Position numbers and translations under genes: made by a program
Shown: piece by piece, positions 8,735-15,336 of the stretch
Numbering within the stretch: the first letter of the stretch is position 1
Layout of the letters: the number at the start of each line of letters is the position of its first letter
Assembly: GCA_046756865.1 (NCBI GenBank)
Contig: JBHHXE010000008.1
Location: forward strand, 1-31,057
Length of the DNA: 31,057 nucleotides
Reading direction: 5' to 3'
Source of the DNA: DUAG01 sp046756865
GTDB taxonomy: Bacteria > Nitrospirota > Nitrospiria > SBBL01 > JAADHI01
Notes under the pieces: generated by a model
Databases searched by the model: none
What the model was told of the DNA's origin: nothing
What the model saw: only the letters and a program-made list of their open reading frames with translations

Positions 8735-9643
8735 TTAAATTAATAAATGATAATGAAGCACTATTCCGGTTAATACCACCAGCCCAACCCAGACATGGGA
8801 TCGAAAAAAAAAGAAGAGCGTAGATCTCGAGAGGGCATGGCGGAGCCTAAGACTCTGATAAGCGAATAAGAGGCCGATCCCGCCCACACTGAGGTAGTAG
8901 ACCGGGGTCATTTGCATTTGCCGTCCGGTGAGGGTCAGAAAGAAAATGACGAGGGCAAAAAAGATGCCGACAGCAAACCAGGCCTGCCTGCCGAAAAGAA
9001 CTGCCGTGGATTTGATTCCGGCTCGAATATCGTCGTCCCGGTCCATCATGGCGTAGATAGTGTCATATCCCGTCGCCCAGCTTAGGTTGGCCAGGAGAAT
9101 CAAAAAAGGAGTTGCGGAAAGTTCATTCCTGACGGCGGTCCAGGACATGATAATCCCCCAGCTGAAGGCAATCCCGAGAACAAGCTGGGGAAGATGGGTA
9201 AATCGCTTTGCAAAGGGATAGAGCAGGGCGACTAAAAGGGCTGCAAAGCTGAGGAGGACTGTGAAAGGGTTGAGCATTAGGACCAGGAGAAATGAGAAAG
9301 TGACGAGGCAGGCCAACGTGAAAATGGCGTCCTTCATCGTCACGCGGTGTGATGCGAGTGGGCGATCTTTTGTCCGTTCGACTTTCGCATCAAGCTTTTG
9401 ATCAGCCATATCGTTTGCGACGCATCCGGCGCTGCGCATCAGAAAGGCGCCAAGGGTAAAGATGACGAGGTGCTTCAAACTCGGCCTTCCCGCTGAGGCG
9501 ACGAAGAGAGACCAAAGCGTGGGAAGCAGGAGCAGAAGGGTGCCGTATTGTTTCTCCAGCCGCATCAACTGTGCAAGGTCCTTTCTTTTCTCCCAATAGG
9601 ACTTTGTAAAATTTCCGGCGTGTTTGAAGGCTTGGGTGGTCAA
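8735..9643 (-). CDS. ubiA: UbiA-family 4-hydroxybenzoate polyprenyltransferase
   Basis: This is an integral membrane protein of 302 residues with about eight to nine hydrophobic segments. The first prenyl-diphosphate motif NDMADQKLD (77-85) is followed by the conserved TKDRPLAS. The second Asp-rich motif is in DTIYAMMDRDDD. Enzymes of this family attach a polyprenyl chain to an aromatic ring at the inner face of the membrane. I place the start at the TTG 9641-9643, not at the in-frame ATG 9665-9667. The TTG overlaps the upstream stop as TTGA and has AGAGGAA at a suitable distance, whereas the longer version would overlap the upstream gene by 28 nt. The gene is flanked by ubiC two genes upstream and ubiD 12 nt downstream, so 4-hydroxybenzoate is the most likely acceptor. 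The menaquinone enzyme MqnP is similar and cannot be excluded from sequence alone. Confidence 0.92.
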   Translation of the reverse strand: MTTQAFKHAGNFTKSYWEKRKDLAQLMRLEKQYGTLLLLLPTLWSLFVASAGRPSLKHLVIFTLGAFLMRSAGCVANDMADQKLDAKVERTKDRPLASHRVTMKDAIFTLACLVTFSFLLVLMLNPFTVLLSFAALLVALLYPFAKRFTHLPQLVLGIAFSWGIIMSWTAVRNELSATPFLILLANLSWATGYDTIYAMMDRDDDIRAGIKSTAVLFGRQAWFAVGIFFALVIFFLTLTGRQMQMTPVYYLSVGGIGLLFAYQSLRLRHALSRSTLFFFFRSHVWVGLVVLTGIVLHYHLLI

Positions 9644-10557
9644 GGTTCGTTTCCTCTGTTTGCACATCGAAAACCGAGATCTTCCAGCCGCTCTGTCGGC
9701 GGATCATATGAACGTGTTGCGGCACGGGCGCTCACCTCCCGGACCCGCTCGTAGCCTCCGGCCTGGTAGTGCCCTAGAGAATGGTAAGAAAGGCCACGGA
9801 CAACGCGGTATTTCATCCCGAAATCTTTGTCCCGGTATTGGCTGCCTGAATAAGGGAGGTACCAGCTTTCGGTCCATTCCCAGACATTGCCGATCATGTC
9901 TGCGACCCCGTAAGGGCTGAGACCCTCCTTGTAAGTTCCGGCAGGAGCCGTATGAATCAGGATATCCGCGCCGGGTGCCAGATGGGCCCGGTCAAGGTCA
10001 AATTGATCTCCCCAGGGATATCGACGCCCGTCTGTACCACGCGCTGCCTTTTCCCATTCTTCCTCCGTCGGAAGATGCTTTCCCGCCCATTGACAGTAGT
10101 CGTTAGCGTCGTACCAGTTGACATAACTTACAGGATGATTTCCTTTTCCGGCTTTATATTGGCCGTTGATCCAATGGGGCGGAGGTGGATACCCGGTCTC
10201 GCGGATAAACTGCAAGTAGTCCTCTTGTGTGACTTCGTGCCGGTCAATGAAAAAGCCGTCCAGGACGATCTCCTGACGGGGCTGTTCATTTTCAAACCAG
10301 GGGCGGGGGAAGCCGAGCCGGATGGCTTCCTGATTCACATCTATTTCGTCGGTTCCCATGACAAACGGGCCGGGAGAGATCCAGGCCATATTTTCCGTTG
10401 CTGTTCTGTTGGAGTTATCTGTTGACACGCCTGAGATAGATACGCAACCGCTATTGACGATGCTCAGGACAAGAAGGAAGAGGTGTGAGGCGAAAAGACT
10501 TCGCGGATATAGGCTGAAGCCTGATCCGATATGTTTATGCGATAACGTCTTGCCCAA
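9640..10557 (-). CDS. Exported FGE/SUMF1-fold protein lacking the catalytic cysteines
   Basis: This 305-residue protein is a second FGE-sulfatase domain protein. Residues ~20-38 form an export signal ending in VNSGC; Cys38 could be lipidated, although the lipobox is weak (Asn at -3). The domain (~55-300) shows ISPGPFVMGTDE, YVNWYDANDYCQWAGK, LPTEEEWEKAARGTDGRRYPWGD, GNVWEWTESWYLPY and LGFRCAN. Where active enzymes have GGS followed by two cysteines, this one reads VVRGLSYHSLGHYQ, with no cysteine. Formylglycine-forming activity is therefore not expected; a binding or structural role, or another chemistry of the fold, is more likely. It shares the WYLPY element with the diheme paralogue nearby, so the two may derive from a duplication. 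The start is a TTG (10555-10557) with AGGA upstream, overlapping the end of ubiC by 94 nt. No ATG, GTG or TTG between it and the signal peptide offers an alternative. Its end overlaps ubiA by 4 nt. Confidence 0.82.
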   Translation of the reverse strand: MGKTLSHKHIGSGFSLYPRSLFASHLFLLVLSIVNSGCVSISGVSTDNSNRTATENMAWISPGPFVMGTDEIDVNQEAIRLGFPRPWFENEQPRQEIVLDGFFIDRHEVTQEDYLQFIRETGYPPPPHWINGQYKAGKGNHPVSYVNWYDANDYCQWAGKHLPTEEEWEKAARGTDGRRYPWGDQFDLDRAHLAPGADILIHTAPAGTYKEGLSPYGVADMIGNVWEWTESWYLPYSGSQYRDKDFGMKYRVVRGLSYHSLGHYQAGGYERVREVSARAATRSYDPPTERLEDLGFRCANRGNEP

Positions 10558-11072
10558 AACAAGGTGTCCTGTGAGAGTCCAAGTCCTTCTGCGGTATCCG
10601 GAAACGGGAGATGGCTTATCTCGAAGCGGTCTCGGAATGTCTGGAGACCTTTTTCTTCGATGATTTGGCCGAGAGGCTTTTTCCCTGACTTCATCTCCTG
10701 GTAGAGTTCCGGTTTTAATCGGGAGATGGGAAATGTTGAAACCGCAGACAACAATCCTGTGCCCTGAGGGATGCGTCGATCTGCTCTTTCCAAAGCGTCC
10801 GCGTCTGGTGCGAGCGGGCGACCGCTCCTCAGCCAGACCCGCCGTTCATAGCCCCACTCCCCCTTCGGAATTTCGATCCTTTCTGAAAGGGCATCACTGA
10901 TCAGAATCTCACCCTGACGTTTAATTTCTACGTCGACCGACCGAAGCGTCAGGGCCTTAAGGTGTTTGGTTACGGTCCCGCTTGATGTAAGGAGTAATCG
11001 AAGGGAGGGGGTAATCGCATTTTTCCGGCAGTAAGTCCAGAACGCCTCCAGGTTAACCCAATCTTGTTCCAT
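10464..11072 (-). CDS. ubiC: Chorismate pyruvate-lyase-like protein (UbiC family)
   Basis: This 202-residue soluble protein shows the weak but ordered marks of UbiC, which splits chorismate into 4-hydroxybenzoate and pyruvate. They are LLLTSSGTVTKHL (27-39; the family has a similar LL..GSMT segment), YERRVWLRSGRP (75-86, with the product-binding Arg region), KPLGQII (132-138), WARRYRI (173-179) and a terminal REVFSP (190-195) corresponding to the glutamate-containing end of UbiC. It is longer than the ~165-residue E. coli protein. Its position at the head of a run containing ubiA and ubiD strongly supports the assignment: the three would supply, prenylate and decarboxylate 4-hydroxybenzoate. 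A perfect TTGACA promoter lies just upstream and would give almost no leader. The 3' end overlaps the next gene by 94 nt. Confidence 0.75.
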   Translation of the reverse strand: MEQDWVNLEAFWTYCRKNAITPSLRLLLTSSGTVTKHLKALTLRSVDVEIKRQGEILISDALSERIEIPKGEWGYERRVWLRSGRPLAPDADALERADRRIPQGTGLLSAVSTFPISRLKPELYQEMKSGKKPLGQIIEEKGLQTFRDRFEISHLPFPDTAEGLGLSQDTLFWARRYRINISDQASAYIREVFSPHTSSFLS

Positions 11073-11081
11073 GTGGATTTC

Positions 11082-11110
11082 ATCCTACTTAAATCGTAAT
11101 TTTGTGTCAA
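11082..11110 (-). promoter_or_regulatory. Predicted sigma70-type promoter for the ubiC operon
   Basis: On the minus strand TTGACA (complement of 11105-11110) is followed after 17 nt by TAGGAT (complement of 11082-11087). The predicted transcript start (about 11075-11076) is only 3-4 nt before the ubiC ATG at 11070-11072, so the mRNA would be nearly leaderless. The only Shine-Dalgarno-like AGGA overlaps the -10 box. Confidence 0.5.
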
Positions 11111-11123
11111 GTATCAAGGGGAT

Positions 11124-11141
11124 TGGGCCTTACGAAGCCCA
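11124..11141 (-). terminator. Short hairpin downstream of the J-domain gene
   Basis: TGGGCCTT (11124-11131) pairs with AAGCCCA (11135-11141) with one bulged C and a 3-nt loop. It starts about 9 nt after the J-domain gene stop and precedes the ubiC promoter, so it could mark the end of the metH transcript. No T-run follows on the minus strand, so the call is weak. Confidence 0.3.
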
Positions 11142-11149
11142 GATCTCCT

Positions 11150-11746
11150 TCAGGCCTTATAAGACGCCTTGATGATTTGATAGGCTTCCACCACGCGCCG
11201 GAGGCTGCTTTCGGAACTTCGGTCTCCTCCGTGGGCGTCGGGGTGGTATTTCTTGGCCAGTCGGCGAAAGACCGCAGTAACTCGGGACATGCTGCTTCCT
11301 TCCTTCAGATCCAGGGTTTGGTAGGCTTCTGCCAGGGAAGAGATTTCACCTCTGGATGTGGGGAACCCGTTCCCTCCCTGCTGGCTGAAATGCCTGAAGA
11401 AATCAGAAAGGCGGGAAGAAGCCCGCCTCCTTCTGCGAGGCCGCCGAAAGAGGTTGGATTCAAGTTCGTCCAACAGGTCGGCAAGATAATCAAGGCGCCC
11501 TGCCGACTGCTGTAAGCAGGCCACGGTATCGGCTTCATTGATCTGCTCCTTCAGATTTAAAAAGAGCATCTCAAAACGATCGATCTTTTCTTCAATCTTT
11601 AAATAGTTCAAAACCTCTGTCTCGTAGTACCGATCGAAGGCATAAGACAGGCTTTCTTGAAGGATCTTGTTCAGGCCGGAAAGGTGGTCCTGGAGCTTTT
11701 TTTTCCGTTCGCTCAGCGTTTTTGAGGAGCTTGAGTAGTGGGTCAT
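11150..11746 (-). CDS. Small DnaJ-like protein with C-terminal J domain
   Basis: This 198-residue protein carries a J domain at its C-terminus (~135-198) rather than at the usual N-terminus. The motif is YQTLDL...FRRLAKKYHPDAHGGD, with the essential HPD at 168-170 that stimulates DnaK ATPase. Residues 1-~130 are charged and mostly helical with a likely coiled coil (SERKKKLQDHL, LKIEEKIDRFEMLF), plus a basic RRPRRRRRASSR patch. The reading frame extends 64 residues further upstream, but that part lies inside metH and is Arg/Ser-rich like an antiframe. The ATG at 11744-11746, with GAGGGGG just before it and 29 nt after the metH stop, is the likely start. There is no zinc-finger or C-terminal substrate-binding domain, so it would be a specialised co-chaperone for an unknown client. 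Confidence 0.85.
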   Translation of the reverse strand: MTHYSSSSKTLSERKKKLQDHLSGLNKILQESLSYAFDRYYETEVLNYLKIEEKIDRFEMLFLNLKEQINEADTVACLQQSAGRLDYLADLLDELESNLFRRPRRRRRASSRLSDFFRHFSQQGGNGFPTSRGEISSLAEAYQTLDLKEGSSMSRVTAVFRRLAKKYHPDAHGGDRSSESSLRRVVEAYQIIKASYKA

Positions 11747-11775
11747 TCCCCCTCGTCGAGTTGCTGGTGAGGCGC

Positions 11776-14700
11776 TTATTTGTCCACGCGAAAATATCTT
11801 GCATCGGGATGGTGAAAAGCCAGGGCCGAAACGCTGGATTCTGGATCCATCATGTTTCCCTCGGTGAGTTCGACTCCGGTTGCAGCGGTGGCCTTTAAAA
11901 GCCGGAAGAGCTTTTTCTGGTCGGACATATCGGGACAAGCCGGGTAGCCAAAACTGACCCGGATGCCTCTATACTTGTTTTTTAGGGTGTCCGCAATGCT
12001 CATGCCTTCCGGGTCTCCGATTCCCCAGTCTGACCGTATTCGCTTGTGTAGCCATTCGGCGAAGCCTTCCGCTCCTTCTATCGCGATGGCCTGGAGCAAG
12101 TGGGAGCGGAGGTAGCTGCCCTCCTCCTTCCAGGTCTCAGAAAGGGCGCGGACCCCGTGTCCGGTGGAGACGACAAACAGGGCGATGCTGTCTATTTCCG
12201 CCTGTTTTGTGCTCCTACAGTAATCAGAGAGACAGAGATGGTCTCCATGCTGTTGGCGAAGGAAGGTAAAGGTTTCAAGAGGACGTTCCGGGTCGGCCGG
12301 ATCATAGACCATCAGATCATTTCCCTTAGATCTGCAGGGGAAGAAACGATATACGCCCCTGGCGCGAAAGTATCCCTTGGCCAGGATTTCTTCCTTGAGG
12401 GCCTCAACCGTGGCAAAAAGCGTTTCTGCTTTTTCATCTTTTTCAGAAAGGAGACGGTCTATATTTCCCTGGAGTCCCAGGTGTTTTCCGTAGAGCATCG
12501 CGGGATTAATGAAGTCAAAAATCTCACGGAGTGGTCCTTCTGTGATGACATGAGGGATAAAGTCGGGAGGTTTCGGCAAGGCGTGGTTGTTGCGCACGGA
12601 GGAGTGGAACATCTGTGCGGGGGAAGGGGCCGGGCGATTTTTCATCTCCTCGGCCCTCTTGCGTATCGCAGCCTGATCCGTCTTGAGTTTGTCAAGTAAT
12701 TTGGGCCGTGATTCCGAATCGACCAACTGGTTCGCCAGCCTGAGTCCATCCATGGCATCTTTGGCATAGAGAACCGGGCCGGTATATTGAGGCGCGATCT
12801 TTGCGCCTGTAAAGCGGGGAGTGAGCGCTGCGCCTCCGACCAGAATCGGAATCGTAATCCCTGCATTTTTCAAATCCTGTGCGGTGATGGTCATCTGAAG
12901 AGCCGATTTGACCAGGAGGCCGGAGAGGCCGATCAGGTCCGGGTTTTCTTTCTGCACCGCAGAAATCAGGACGTCGGGTGCAACCTTGATCCCGAGGTTG
13001 ATGATCTCAAAGCCATTATTGCCAAGAATGATCTCAACCAGGTTTTTCCCAATATCGTGGACATCGCCCTTTACCGTGGCCAGCACCATTTTCCCCCGGC
13101 TGGCGGCGTCATTCTTGTCGATAAAGGGTTCCAGGTGCCGGACTGCCGCTTTCATGGCCTCGGCTGACTGGAGCACCTCAGCAACAATCAGTTCATTGTT
13201 GTTGAAGAGCCGCCCGACTTCATCCATACCGGTCATCAAGGGGCCATTAATGACATCAAGCGGCGGGGCCTCCTTCAGTTTCAGATCGATGTCGGCAGTC
13301 AGGCCCTCCTTGGAACCCTCAACAATATATTGTCCCAGGCGTTCATCTAGCGGAAGATCGAGCTTTTTTTTCTTTCCCCTACTTCCTTTTTTGTCCTTAA
13401 AGTGAGCGGCAAAGCGCGCGACCGGGTCTTCTCCTCTCCAGAAGAGAAGATCTTCAGAAAGAAGACGCTCTTTTTCCGGGATGGAAGGATAACGCTCTAG
13501 TTTTTCAGAGTTGACGATGGCGTAATCCAGGCCGGCCTGAACGGTGTGGTAGAGGAAGACTGAATTGAGAACCTCGCGGCCGGCGGGCGGAAGGCCGAAA
13601 GAGACATTGCTGATGCCGAGGATGGTCTTGACCCCCGGGAGCGTTTTCTTGATTTCGCGTATCCCCTCAATGGTCTCCCGGGCAGAGCCGATGTAGTTTT
13701 CGTCACCAGTGCCAACGGGGAAGACGAGCGGATCGAAGATGATATCGTGAGGGGACAGGTGGTAGTTCTCTACCAGAAGCTTGTAGGAACGCAGGGCAAT
13801 CTCAACCTTTCGTTTACGGCTGACACCCATCCCCTGGTCCGGGTCTTCATCGATACAACCGACGACCACGGCCCCCCCGTATTTTTTTAGGAGAGGAACG
13901 ATCTTTTTGAAACGCGCTTCTCCTTCTTCCAAATTTATGGAGTTGATAATACATTTTCCCTGACAGCGCTTCAGGGCTGCCTCAGCCACTTCATCGTCGG
14001 TCGAGTCAATCATGATCGGAACCCGGATTTTCTTTGTCAGGAAGTTCAGGAAGGCCTCAATATCGGCCAATTCATCCCGGTCGGGGTTTGCCATACAGAC
14101 ATCGAGGACTTGCGCCCCATTCTTGACCTGAGATCGTCCGATCTCGGCTCCCTCTTCATACTTTCCCTCTACGATCATCTTCTTGAATTTCCGGCTGCCG
14201 ATGACATTTGCCCGCTCACCAACAATGATCGGTCGGTTTTCCTCCTCGATCTGGAGGAAGTCGATTCCGGAAACGGCCGTTACTAGGCTTCTTTTGGGAC
14301 GTCTCGGTTTTTGGTCCTTCACCATCTCTGCGATGGACGTGATATGCGAGGGGGTTGTCCCGCAGCAGCCCCCGATCAGATTGACCCAGCCCGCTTCCAC
14401 AAAACGGAGAAGTTTTGTGGACAGTGATTCAGGTGTTTCTTCGTAGAGGCCCTCTTCATCCGGCAGGCCGGCGTTCGGGTAGATACTGATCAGGGTTGTC
14501 GCCATCTCATTCAGCGAGCGAATGTGATCAGTCATAAATTCCGGTCCGGTTGCGCAATTCAGACCGATAGATAAAAGAGGGAGGTGTTCGAGAGAGGTAT
14601 AGAGGGCTTCGACCCCCTGCCCGGCCAGCATCGTTCCGGTCTGCTCGATGGTGGCCGAAACCATAATGGGAAGTGCAATGCCTGTTTCCGATTCAGCCTG

Positions 14701-15237
14701 GATCAGTCCGATGACGGCTGCCTTCAAGTTCAGGGTGTCCTGCGCCGTCTCCAGGAGGAGGAGATCAACGCCTCCTTCAATGAGTCCGATGGACTGAAGT
14801 CTGTAGGAAGCGACCAGGTCGTCGAATGTAATTCCTCCGGTGACGGTGATGGCTTTCGTCGTCGGTCCCATCGATCCGGCGACGAAGCGGGGCTTCTCGG
14901 GCGTCGAACATTTTTCAGCGGCCGCCCGGGCCAGTTTCGCCCCGGCCCGGTTGATCTCCAGAACTTTTTCCTGCAGATCATATTCTGCCAGGACGATATC
15001 CATCCCGCCAAAGGTATTGGTCTCGACGATATCGGCCCCAGCGGTAAAGTAGGTTTCATGAATGGACTGAATCAGGTCCGGTCGTGTGATGTTAAGATTT
15101 TCATTACAGCCCTCCAGTGCGTCTCCCCCGAAATCAGCCGAGGTGGGATTTTTCTCCTGAATCATCGTCCCCATCGCCCCGTCCATGACGAGAATCCGCT
15201 CTTGAAGAAGGGCCTTGATCTGATCGCTTCGGTTCAT
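11776..15237 (-). CDS. metH: Cobalamin-dependent methionine synthase MetH
   Basis: This 1153-residue enzyme transfers a methyl group from 5-methyltetrahydrofolate to homocysteine through methylcobalamin. The homocysteine domain (~1-330) has the zinc ligands Cys228 (LNCATGP) and Cys291/Cys292 (GGCCGTTP). The pterin domain (~335-610) has ERANVIGSRKF and VLDVCMANPDRDE. The cobalamin module (~640-860) has DVHDIGKN, with the axial ligand His727, plus the GLSGLL and GGAALT elements. The reactivation domain (~900-1153) has LYGKHLG, GYPACPD and VELTEGNMMDP, so oxidised cobalamin can be repaired with AdoMet. All four modules are present and ungapped, slightly shorter than the E. coli enzyme (about 1227). 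The start matches the family (MDGAMGTMIQ at 18-27). No cobalamin riboswitch fits the short 97-nt upstream gap. It is followed after 29 nt by the J-domain gene and probably forms one transcript with it. Confidence 0.97.
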   Translation of the reverse strand: MNRSDQIKALLQERILVMDGAMGTMIQEKNPTSADFGGDALEGCNENLNITRPDLIQSIHETYFTAGADIVETNTFGGMDIVLAEYDLQEKVLEINRAGAKLARAAAEKCSTPEKPRFVAGSMGPTTKAITVTGGITFDDLVASYRLQSIGLIEGGVDLLLLETAQDTLNLKAAVIGLIQAESETGIALPIMVSATIEQTGTMLAGQGVEALYTSLEHLPLLSIGLNCATGPEFMTDHIRSLNEMATTLISIYPNAGLPDEEGLYEETPESLSTKLLRFVEAGWVNLIGGCCGTTPSHITSIAEMVKDQKPRRPKRSLVTAVSGIDFLQIEEENRPIIVGERANVIGSRKFKKMIVEGKYEEGAEIGRSQVKNGAQVLDVCMANPDRDELADIEAFLNFLTKKIRVPIMIDSTDDEVAEAALKRCQGKCIINSINLEEGEARFKKIVPLLKKYGGAVVVGCIDEDPDQGMGVSRKRKVEIALRSYKLLVENYHLSPHDIIFDPLVFPVGTGDENYIGSARETIEGIREIKKTLPGVKTILGISNVSFGLPPAGREVLNSVFLYHTVQAGLDYAIVNSEKLERYPSIPEKERLLSEDLLFWRGEDPVARFAAHFKDKKGSRGKKKKLDLPLDERLGQYIVEGSKEGLTADIDLKLKEAPPLDVINGPLMTGMDEVGRLFNNNELIVAEVLQSAEAMKAAVRHLEPFIDKNDAASRGKMVLATVKGDVHDIGKNLVEIILGNNGFEIINLGIKVAPDVLISAVQKENPDLIGLSGLLVKSALQMTITAQDLKNAGITIPILVGGAALTPRFTGAKIAPQYTGPVLYAKDAMDGLRLANQLVDSESRPKLLDKLKTDQAAIRKRAEEMKNRPAPSPAQMFHSSVRNNHALPKPPDFIPHVITEGPLREIFDFINPAMLYGKHLGLQGNIDRLLSEKDEKAETLFATVEALKEEILAKGYFRARGVYRFFPCRSKGNDLMVYDPADPERPLETFTFLRQQHGDHLCLSDYCRSTKQAEIDSIALFVVSTGHGVRALSETWKEEGSYLRSHLLQAIAIEGAEGFAEWLHKRIRSDWGIGDPEGMSIADTLKNKYRGIRVSFGYPACPDMSDQKKLFRLLKATAATGVELTEGNMMDPESSVSALAFHHPDARYFRVDK

Positions 15238-15277
15238 GTCCCCATCTCAATCTAATGAACTTGCTTAAAATAAAACC

Positions 15278-15307
15278 ATCTTACCAGAAATCGGGAAAGG
15301 TCGTCAC
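15278..15307 (-). promoter_or_regulatory. Possible weak promoter upstream of metH
   Basis: On the minus strand GTGACG (complement of 15302-15307) and TAAGAT (complement of 15278-15283, with an upstream TGG) are 18 nt apart. Both boxes are only partial matches, so metH may instead be read from the acyltransferase operon upstream. Confidence 0.25.
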
Positions 15308-15336
15308 GCACCACTTTTGTGTGGAGAGGGACCTTT
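15296..15336 (-). other. Hairpin between the AlgJ-like gene and metH
   Basis: AAAGGT (15296-15301) and ACCTTT (15331-15336) can pair, enclosing a small CCAC/GTGG hairpin (15311-15324). The structure begins inside the stop codon of the AlgJ-like gene and precedes metH by about 60 nt. It could be a weak terminator without a T-run or a short structured leader. I do not recognise a known riboswitch in it. Confidence 0.25.

Noticed and set aside
7802..8743. Long plus-strand frame of 313 codons opposite ubiD
   Set aside because: It is antisense to a full-length UbiD with intact motifs, has no family resemblance and no ribosome site; a shadow frame.
9644..9667. ATG start of ubiA eight codons upstream
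   Set aside because: It would overlap the preceding gene by 28 nt. The TTG at 9643 has a good ribosome site and a TTGA stop-start overlap.
11747..11938. 64-residue N-terminal extension of the J-domain protein
   Set aside because: It overlaps the conserved end of metH, and its Arg/Ser-rich composition looks like an alternate reading of that gene.
14584..15255. Plus-strand frame of 223 codons opposite the start of metH
   Set aside because: It lies wholly antisense to the conserved homocysteine domain of MetH and shows no domain of its own.
15238..15334. Cobalamin or SAH riboswitch in front of metH
   Set aside because: The gap is too short for a cobalamin riboswitch, and I could not find the conserved core of an SAH element; only a simple nested hairpin is seen.
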